Assembly (NCBI GenBank): GCA_937934465.1
Contig: CALGZO010000085.1
Coordinates: 1 to 7,028 of the forward strand
Length of the DNA stretch: 7,028 nt
Direction: 5' to 3'
Source of the DNA: an uncultured Fimbriimonadales bacterium
Lineage (GTDB): Bacteria > Armatimonadota > Fimbriimonadia > Fimbriimonadales > GBS-DC
Below, piece after piece: positions 1-4,537 of the stretch. Each line of letters begins with the position of its first letter. Within the stretch, counting starts at the first letter, position 1. Under the pieces are notes generated by a model. The model had not been told where the DNA came from. It was given only the letters and a program-made list of their open reading frames with translations, and ran no database searches. The position numbers and the translations under genes are program-made.

Positions 1-7
1 TACAGTG

Positions 8-215
8 GCTTGGACATTCCTGTCCAAGCGTTGCTGGTGGCGGGGACGCTGACGGTAGATTGGTACGACGGCATTCCTGCCGTCGCCTTGCGCACTCGTG
101 GCTTGGACAATCTTGTCCAAGCGTTGCTGGTGGCGTGGACGCCGACGGTACGCTGGTGCGACGGCATTCCTGCCGTCGCCTTGCGCACTCGTGGCTTGGA
201 CAGTCTTGTCCAAGC
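8..215. repeat. 93-bp tandem repeat, two full copies plus a partial third
   Basis: Copy 1 is 8-100, copy 2 is 101-193, and a third copy begins at 194 but diverges after its class B hairpin at about 215. Each full copy contains, in order, a class B hairpin, a class C element, a class A hairpin and a 15-base linker. Aligning copies 1 and 2 by eye gives 8 differences in 93 bases. The last 35 bases of each (66-100 and 159-193) are identical. The differences fall mostly in the B loop, in the C element and just after it. The period equals 31 codons, which explains the 31-residue periodicity of any translation. Confidence 0.93.
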
Positions 216-275
216 AGTTCTCGTTGGCGGGGACGCCGACGCTGCAGTGGTTGGTGTTGTTGGCTGGGGTACTGA

Positions 276-299
276 TGCGACGGCAGGAATGCCGTCGCA
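276..299. repeat. Class A hairpin, 10-bp perfect stem with GGAA loop
   Basis: Arms at 276-285 and 290-299 are perfectly complementary and flank the loop GGAA. As plus-strand RNA the loop fits the GNRA tetraloop pattern. Compared with the class A hairpins at 66-85 and 158-179, which show TTCC on this strand, this copy is inverted. The copy at 398-419 has the same inverted orientation. This is the longest class A stem in the array. Confidence 0.85.
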
Positions 300-456
300 C
301 CTGTGTTGTTCGTCGGCGGGGACGCCGACGCTACGAGTGTGTTTCGTTGGCGGGGACGCCGACGCTACGAGTGTGTTTCGTTGGCGGGGGTGCTGACGCG
401 ACGGCAGGAATGCCGTCGCACCTGTGTTGTTCGTTGGCGGGGATGCCGACGCTACG
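277..456. repeat. 59-bp block duplicated with a 121-bp period
   Basis: Positions 277-335 and 398-456 match at 57 of 59 bases by eye, differing at 314/435 and 323/444. Each block is an inverted class A hairpin, a short linker and a class C hairpin followed by ctacg. The 34-bp tandem copies lie between the two blocks, so the right half of the array appears to have grown by segmental duplication followed by local tandem expansion. Confidence 0.9.
311..398. repeat. 34-bp tandem class C hairpins with GTAG foot (REP-like)
   Basis: Copies at 311-344 and 345-378 differ only at 314/348, and a partial, more diverged third copy covers 379-398. Each full copy is a hairpin with arms of eight (cgtcggcg/cgccgacg in the first copy; one G-T wobble in the second) and loop GGGA. 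Read on the minus strand, GTAG (331-334 and 365-368) directly abuts the hairpin base. The class C copy at 432-451 has the same arrangement, with GTAG on the minus strand at 452-455. A tetranucleotide of this kind at the hairpin foot is typical of bacterial REP sequences. The third copy runs straight into the class A hairpin at 398-419 and lacks the GTAG. Confidence 0.85.
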
Positions 457-482
457 GCTGGATGTTGCGGCGGGGATGCCGA

Positions 483-512
483 GGATGCGACGCCATTCTC
501 GGCGTCGCATCC
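483..512 (-). terminator. Strong 12-bp hairpin just past sdhA (3'-end structure or repeat unit)
   Basis: Arms 483-494 (ggatgcgacgcc) and 501-512 are perfect reverse complements around a 6-base loop. The hairpin starts 12 bases beyond the sdhA stop codon on the transcribed minus strand, where a 3'-end structure would be expected. No T-run follows it on that strand, so it does not look like a classical intrinsic terminator; mRNA 3'-end protection or a Rho-assisted end is equally possible. The stem resembles class A with a compensated base-pair change, so it may be a domesticated array unit. Confidence 0.55.
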
Positions 513-524
513 AGTGGTAGCTTG

Positions 525-2393
525 TCAGCCCTTTACGCCTGCTGTAGCTTTCGCCTCGGCTTTGGCTTCGGTCTTGGGCGCGTCGTAGCGGCGCGCACGC
601 GGCTTGATAAGGCTCACATCCACAGGCTCGTAGTGAATGTCGGGACCGTCGGGCGTCCAACGCGCCATGGTGGTCTTGAGGTAGTTCTCGTCGTCACGCT
701 GGGGGAACTCTGGCTTGTAGTGCGCCCCACGGCTCTCGTTGCGATCGAGCGCACACGCCGTGATGCAGATAGCGAGCTCCAGTTGATGCTCCAGCGTGCG
801 CGTGAACGGAATCACCTGGTTTGTCCAGCCAGCGTGGTCGGCAATGTTCACATGCTTGACCCGCTCGCGCAACTCCTTGAGCTGCTCGACAGTACGCGCC
901 AAGCGTGGGTTCTCGCGCACGACGGTCACATTCTCGTCCATCAGCACGCGCATCTCATCGGCGAGGCGATAGGGGTTCTCGTTGCCTGTGCGCTTGCTAA
1001 TCGCCTCGAAATGCTCCTGATGTTTGTGCTGTTCGCGCTCGTACAGACTGCTCGGCAGGTCGAACGCGGAGCCGTCCAGATTCTTGAGGTATTCCACGAC
1101 AGCGGGACCCGCGACTTCGCCTGCGAAGATGCAGCTCAGCAGCGAGTTCGCGCCCAGTCGGTTCGCGCCGTGATACTGGTAGTCCACTTCGCCCACGGCG
1201 TAGAGTCCGGGAATGTTGGTCATCTGGTTGCGCGGGTGGACAGGCTCCATCACGCCGTCGCCGTTCACTGCGTAGTCCACCCACAGTCCGCCCATCGAGT
1301 AGTGTTGGGCGGGGTAGATGCGCATAGGGACTTCGCGCGGGTCGTCGCCCACGAATTTGAGGTAGACCTCCAGGATGCCGAGCAGTTTCTTCTCGATTTG
1401 CTGGCGTGGTAGGTGCGTGATGTCGAGATAGACTTGGTTTTTACCTTGGATGCCTCGGCGCTGGTTCACGCACACATCGTAGATTTCGCGGGTGGCGATG
1501 TCGCGCGGCACGAGGTTGCCGTAGGCGGGATACTTCTCTTCCAGGAAGTACCATCGGTCGCTTTCGGGGATGTCGCGTGGATGGCGTTTGTCGTGGGGAT
1601 CTTTGGGAACCCACACGCGCCCGCCCTCGCCGCGCACCGCTTCCGAAATCAAGCGGCACTTGTCTTCTCCCGGAATGGCAGTGGGATGGATTTGGATGAA
1701 CTCGCCGTTGGCGTAGTACGCGCCTTGCTGGTAGCAGATGCTTGCCGCCGACCCCGTGTTGATGATGGAGTTGGTGGTGTTCTTGTAAATCATGCCGGGT
1801 CCGCCAGTGGCGATGACGACGGCTTCCTCGCGGAAGGCGCGTATCTCCATCGAGCGCAGGTCTTGCGCCACCAGCCCGCGACAGACGCCGTTCTCGTCCA
1901 AGATAAGCCCCAGCAGCTCCCAGCCTTCGTATTTGGTGACGCGCCCTTCCACTTCCCAGCGGCGCACCTGCTCATCGAGGGCGTAGAGCAGCTGCTGCCC
2001 CGTAGTGGAGCCGGAGAACGCGGTGCGGTGGTGGCGCGTGCCGCCAAAGCGTCGGAAATCGATCAAGCCCTCAGGCGTGCGGTTGAACGGCACGCCCATC
2101 CGATCGAGCAGGTAGATGATGGCAGGGGCGCGCTCCGCCATGCGCAGCACGGGCGGCTGGTTCGCCAAAAAGTCGCCCCCATAAATAGTGTCGTCGAAGT
2201 GAATCCATGGCGAGTCGCCCTCGCCTTTGGTGTTCACCGCGCCGTTAATCCCGCCCTGAGCGCACACAGAGTGCGAACGCTTCACGGGCACTAACGAGAA
2301 CAAATCGACTTGCACGCCCGCTTCTGCGAGCTTCATCACGGTCATCAGACCGCCTAATCCGCCTCCAACTACAGCAACTTGCTTCTTAGCCAT
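525..2393 (-). CDS. sdhA: Succinate dehydrogenase flavoprotein subunit SdhA
   Basis: This 622-residue subunit oxidises succinate to fumarate on covalently bound FAD at the cytoplasmic face of complex II, passing electrons to the iron-sulphur subunit. The Rossmann FAD motif GGGLGG lies at 10-15. His41 in RSHSVCAQGG is the expected FAD attachment site. HPTAIPG at 236-242, RGEGG at 254-258, Arg297 in PRDIATRE, His364 in QHYSMGG and Arg412 in GANRLGANS match the substrate-binding and proton-shuttle positions of the family. It resembles Bacillus-type SdhA, but as I recall that sequence it is longer, with an extra dozen or so residues near 263-279, another insertion near 375-388 and a Lys/Ala-rich tail after about 605. 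The ATG start has AGGAGG eight bases upstream. It follows sdhC by 12 bp, so the two are co-transcribed. No sdhB follows within the window. Confidence 0.97.
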   Translation of the reverse strand: MAKKQVAVVGGGLGGLMTVMKLAEAGVQVDLFSLVPVKRSHSVCAQGGINGAVNTKGEGDSPWIHFDDTIYGGDFLANQPPVLRMAERAPAIIYLLDRMGVPFNRTPEGLIDFRRFGGTRHHRTAFSGSTTGQQLLYALDEQVRRWEVEGRVTKYEGWELLGLILDENGVCRGLVAQDLRSMEIRAFREEAVVIATGGPGMIYKNTTNSIINTGSAASICYQQGAYYANGEFIQIHPTAIPGEDKCRLISEAVRGEGGRVWVPKDPHDKRHPRDIPESDRWYFLEEKYPAYGNLVPRDIATREIYDVCVNQRRGIQGKNQVYLDITHLPRQQIEKKLLGILEVYLKFVGDDPREVPMRIYPAQHYSMGGLWVDYAVNGDGVMEPVHPRNQMTNIPGLYAVGEVDYQYHGANRLGANSLLSCIFAGEVAGPAVVEYLKNLDGSAFDLPSSLYEREQHKHQEHFEAISKRTGNENPYRLADEMRVLMDENVTVVRENPRLARTVEQLKELRERVKHVNIADHAGWTNQVIPFTRTLEHQLELAICITACALDRNESRGAHYKPEFPQRDDENYLKTTMARWTPDGPDIHYEPVDVSLIKPRARRYDAPKTEAKAEAKATAGVKG

Positions 2394-2401
2394 AAGTGTT
2401 G

Positions 2402-2407
2402 CCTCCT
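2402..2407 (-). promoter_or_regulatory. sdhA ribosome binding site overlapping the sdhC stop
   Basis: On the minus strand the sequence reads TAGGAGG, where TAG (2406-2408) is the sdhC stop codon and AGGAGG is a full-consensus Shine-Dalgarno sequence eight bases before the sdhA ATG. A ribosome terminating on sdhC therefore sits on the sdhA binding site. This favours translational coupling and balanced SdhC:SdhA synthesis. Confidence 0.85.
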
Positions 2408-3101
2408 ACGAGTGCGCTAAGGGGTTGGGCGGCGCCTCGTGCATAAAGAAACCCGCCAACGCCGTAATCCCCAGCGCGGTCAATAATACGAATCCAATCA
2501 TGCAGAACCGATACAGATTGCGCTGCGCGCGGTCGCTAATCGCGATGCCCCAGCGTATCGCGAAGTTCCACACGCCGTTGAACAGATGGTACGAACTCGC
2601 CGTGATGCCCAACACATAGAGCGCAACGACCCACGGCTCCGAAAAGTGCGCCTGCATTCCGCTGTAGGAGACGTCCTTCCCATACAGCTTGTGGCTCACC
2701 GTCGTCGAATAGACATGGAACAGCAGGAAGAAGAAAATCACCACGCCCGACACACGCTGCAGCGTGTAGCCGAGATTCTCGCGGAACTTGTACTTGAAGA
2801 TGTTCGACTTGCCATGATAGGTAATCACGAACCCATACAGCGAGTGGAACAGCAAGGGCAACACAATCAGGAACAGCTCCATCGCCCACAGCACCGGTTT
2901 CGGCAGGATGGCGTTGAAGAAGTAGACCACCGCGTTGAAATACTTGGGGTCAATCGCCGCCATCGAGTTCAGAAACAGGTGCTGTACGAGATAGTAGCCG
3001 ACCGGAAAGATGCCCGTGAGGGAGTGCAACTTGTGCAGGAAGTAGTTGTCTCCCTTGAGCTTCTCTCGCCAGCCGAGTTGCGGTGCGGTTTGAACACTCA
3101 T
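2406..3101 (-). CDS. sdhC: Succinate dehydrogenase cytochrome b subunit SdhC (di-haem, B-type)
   Basis: This 231-residue integral membrane protein anchors complex II and carries electrons to quinone. It has five hydrophobic segments, at about 27-48, 68-93, 117-135, 155-178 and 198-220, as expected for single-polypeptide anchors of the Bacillus type. The four histidines that ligate two b haems in that family are all present: His41 (VQHLFLN), His86 (LFHSLYG), His129 (LFHVYST) and His172 (SYHLFNG). The N-terminal LHSLTGIFPVG motif is also typical. Because one protein carries all four ligands, no SdhD is needed. The ATG at 3099-3101 has GGAGG nine bases upstream. It is the first gene of the sdhCA unit and is divergent from ugd. 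The product was identified from recalled family motifs, not from a search. Confidence 0.95.
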   Translation of the reverse strand: MSVQTAPQLGWREKLKGDNYFLHKLHSLTGIFPVGYYLVQHLFLNSMAAIDPKYFNAVVYFFNAILPKPVLWAMELFLIVLPLLFHSLYGFVITYHGKSNIFKYKFRENLGYTLQRVSGVVIFFFLLFHVYSTTVSHKLYGKDVSYSGMQAHFSEPWVVALYVLGITASSYHLFNGVWNFAIRWGIAISDRAQRNLYRFCMIGFVLLTALGITALAGFFMHEAPPNPLAHS

Positions 3102-3110
3102 CGGTTATCG

Positions 3111-3115
3111 CCTCC
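3111..3115 (-). promoter_or_regulatory. sdhC ribosome binding site
   Basis: GGAGG on the minus strand, nine bases before the sdhC ATG, fixes that start codon. It lies only about seven bases downstream of the TATAAT box at 3122-3127, so the leader would be very short, roughly 15 bases. Confidence 0.75.
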
Positions 3116-3121
3116 GCTTCG

Positions 3122-3127
3122 ATTATA
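3122..3127 (-). promoter_or_regulatory. Putative -10 box of the sdhCA promoter
   Basis: A perfect TATAAT lies on the minus strand, with its downstream edge 20 bases from the sdhC ATG. No good TTGACA-like hexamer is found at 16-18 bp spacing; the nearest candidate, TTGTAC at 3148-3153, would need a 20-bp spacer. Initiation about seven bases past the box would place the start near 3115, at the Shine-Dalgarno sequence itself. Confidence 0.55.
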
Positions 3128-3148
3128 CCCGATACGCACGCCCTACGG

Positions 3149-3154
3149 TACAAT
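3149..3154 (+). promoter_or_regulatory. Putative -10 box of the ugd promoter
   Basis: TACAAT matches the -10 consensus at five of six positions and would start transcription near 3161, leaving a leader of about 36 bases before the ugd ATG. No convincing -35 element is visible. AT-rich sequence at 3173-3181 (ataattata) is a second, weaker possibility. Confidence 0.35.
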
Positions 3155-3185
3155 ACAGGTGGGCGAAAAGCCATAATTATACAAC

Positions 3186-3189
3186 GGAG
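3186..3189 (+). promoter_or_regulatory. ugd ribosome binding site
   Basis: GGAG, seven bases before the ATG at 3197, supports this start over the in-frame upstream ATG at 3083. The earlier start would add 38 residues unrelated to the family, read across the divergent promoter and overlap the sdhC start. Confidence 0.75.
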
Positions 3190-3196
3190 AGATCGG

Positions 3197-4519
3197 ATGA
3201 AGATAGCGGTTGCAGGAACGGGCTATGTGGGCTTAGTGACGGGCGTGGTGTTCGCCGACTTGGGCAACGAGGTGGTGTGCGTGGACATCGACCCCGTCAA
3301 GGTGGACGCCATCAATAAAGGTCAGTCGCCGATTTACGAGCCGGGCTTGGACGAAATGCTCCAGCGCAACTTGGAGGAGGAGCGCATTCGCGCGACCACC
3401 GACTTGGAGGGGGCAACGCGCGAGGCGGAGGTCATCTTCATCTGCGTCGGCACGCCGCCCACCGACACGGGCGAGCCTGACCTACGGTATGTGGACGAAG
3501 TCGCTGCCACTATCGGGCGTGCGCTCAACGGCTACAAGATTATCGTCAATAAGTCCACCGTGCCTGTGGGCACGGGCGACCGCGTGCGGCGGATTATTGA
3601 GCAGCACCGCGCGGAGCCGCACGAGTTCGATGTGGTCTCGAACCCAGAGTTCCTGCGCGAAGGCTCTGCTATCCACGACACGCTGAACCCCGACCGCATC
3701 GTGATTGGCGCAGATAACGCGCGCGCCGCGATGAAGATTGTAGAGCTCTACGCCCCGTTGGAACGCCCGATGCTCATCACGAACCTCGCCACTGCCGAAA
3801 TCATCAAGTACGCCTCGAACACTTTCCTCGCGCTCAAGATTTCGTATATCAACGCGATAGCCGACCTGTGCGAGCGCACAGGCGCGGATGTGGTGCAGGT
3901 CGCCAAAGCGATGGGCTACGACCAGCGGATAGGGCATGCGTTCCTGCAGGCAGGGCTGGGCTTCGGCGGCTCGTGTTTCCCCAAAGATGTGCAAGCGTTT
4001 ATGCACACTGTGCAACGCTACCAGTTAGACTCGACGCTCTACCAGCAGATTCTGGCGATTAACAACGCGCGTCCCGTGCAGATGGTGGAGCGCGTTCGCG
4101 AGCGGCTCGGCGGGCTGGAAGGGCGCACGGTGGGCTTGCTGGGGCTGGCGTTCAAGCCCAACACGGACGACATCCGCGAGGCGCGCGCGCTGGAGCTCAT
4201 CAAACTCCTGCTGCAGGCGGGCGCAACCGTAAAAGCCTACGACCCTGTGGCGATGCCGCGCGTGCAGCCCCTCCACCCAGAGGTGGTCTACTGTCGCAAC
4301 GCCTATGAAGTCGCCGAAAACGCCGATGCGCTCGTGCTGGTCACCGAGTGGAACGAGTTCCGACAGCTCAACTTCGAGCGCATCCGCAACGCGATGCGTC
4401 AGCCGAACCTGTTCGACGGGCGGAACCTGTACGACCCGCAGCGCATGCGCAAGTTGGGCTTTTATTACTACGGCGTCGGGCGCGCCGCCGACAACGGCGA
4501 GTTCAAGACGATGCTCTGA
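3197..4519 (+). CDS. ugd: UDP-glucose 6-dehydrogenase
   Basis: This 440-residue cytosolic enzyme oxidises UDP-glucose to UDP-glucuronate in two NAD+-dependent steps. The N-terminal Rossmann fold opens with GTGYVGLVTG at 7-16 and VDID ending at the acidic residue Asp32. Family signatures follow in order: STVPVGT at 120-126, NPEFLREG at 149-156, EIIKYASN at 201-208 with the conserved Lys204 and Asn208, and GFGGSCFPKD at 255-264 with catalytic Cys260 and Asp264. The C-terminal domain has GLAFKPNTDDIREA at 316-329. Length and motif order fit the bacterial UGD family; the related UDP-mannose/GDP-mannose dehydrogenases are less likely given these motifs, but exact substrate cannot be proved from sequence. 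It is divergent from sdhC and followed after 18 bp by a membrane glycosyltransferase gene, consistent with a role in cell-surface glycan supply. Confidence 0.96.
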   Translation: MKIAVAGTGYVGLVTGVVFADLGNEVVCVDIDPVKVDAINKGQSPIYEPGLDEMLQRNLEEERIRATTDLEGATREAEVIFICVGTPPTDTGEPDLRYVDEVAATIGRALNGYKIIVNKSTVPVGTGDRVRRIIEQHRAEPHEFDVVSNPEFLREGSAIHDTLNPDRIVIGADNARAAMKIVELYAPLERPMLITNLATAEIIKYASNTFLALKISYINAIADLCERTGADVVQVAKAMGYDQRIGHAFLQAGLGFGGSCFPKDVQAFMHTVQRYQLDSTLYQQILAINNARPVQMVERVRERLGGLEGRTVGLLGLAFKPNTDDIREARALELIKLLLQAGATVKAYDPVAMPRVQPLHPEVVYCRNAYEVAENADALVLVTEWNEFRQLNFERIRNAMRQPNLFDGRNLYDPQRMRKLGFYYYGVGRAADNGEFKTML

Positions 4520-4522
4520 AGG

Positions 4523-4528
4523 TATACT
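4523..4528 (+). promoter_or_regulatory. Possible -10 box ahead of the glycosyltransferase gene
   Basis: TATACT in the short gap between the two plus-strand genes matches the -10 consensus at five of six positions. It ends nine bases before the TTG start at 4538, so transcription from it would give an almost leaderless mRNA. No -35 element is recognisable, and in an AT-poor genome this could still be chance. It would allow expression of the glycosyltransferase independent of ugd. Confidence 0.3.
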
Positions 4529-4537
4529 AACGCCGAT

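Larger units (their letters stand above)
1..512. repeat. Mosaic array of short hairpin repeats (non-coding)
   Basis: This stretch holds no credible gene. It is built almost entirely of short inverted repeats of three classes. Class B has arms gcttggaca/tgtccaagc and lies at 8-29, 101-122 and 194-215. Class A has arms gcgacggca/tgccgtcgc and lies at 66-85 (8-bp stem), 158-179, 276-299 (10-bp stem) and 398-419. Class C has core ggcggggacgcc and lies at about 35-54, 128-147, 222-241, 311-330, 345-364, 379-398, 432-451 and 465-484. All A and B loops and most C loops are four bases. Plus-strand frames stay open across the region because the 93-bp period is a multiple of three and the sequence is GC-rich; their translations are themselves repetitive and resemble no family I know. 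The array starts at or before the window edge, so its full length is unknown. Function is unknown; REP-like or MITE-like intergenic repeats are the best analogy. Confidence 0.9.

Noticed and set aside
8..215. CRISPR-like array
   Set aside because: The palindromic units are regularly spaced, but the sequence between them is also repeated rather than unique, periods vary (93, 34, 121 bp), and no cas gene is visible.
10..520. Overlapping plus-strand open frames of 71-140 residues in the repeat region
   Set aside because: Their translations repeat with 31- or ~11-residue periods because the DNA is tandem repeat; all frames look equally repetitive, none matches a known family, and none has a ribosome site. 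They are by-products of repeats.
303..2294. Long plus-strand open frames (369 and 293 residues) antisense to sdhA
   Set aside because: They lie in one frame opposite a strongly conserved sdhA, as GC-rich codon bias often produces. The translations show no recognisable domain and the first begins inside the repeat array.
3160..3173. Small hairpin (ggc, loop gaaaa, gcc) in the ugd leader
   Set aside because: A 3-bp stem is too weak to claim as a regulatory structure.
3083..3196. In-frame ATG at 3083 extending ugd by 38 residues
   Set aside because: The family starts at MKIAVAGTGYVG, which has its own Shine-Dalgarno sequence. The extension overlaps the sdhC start codon and the divergent promoter.
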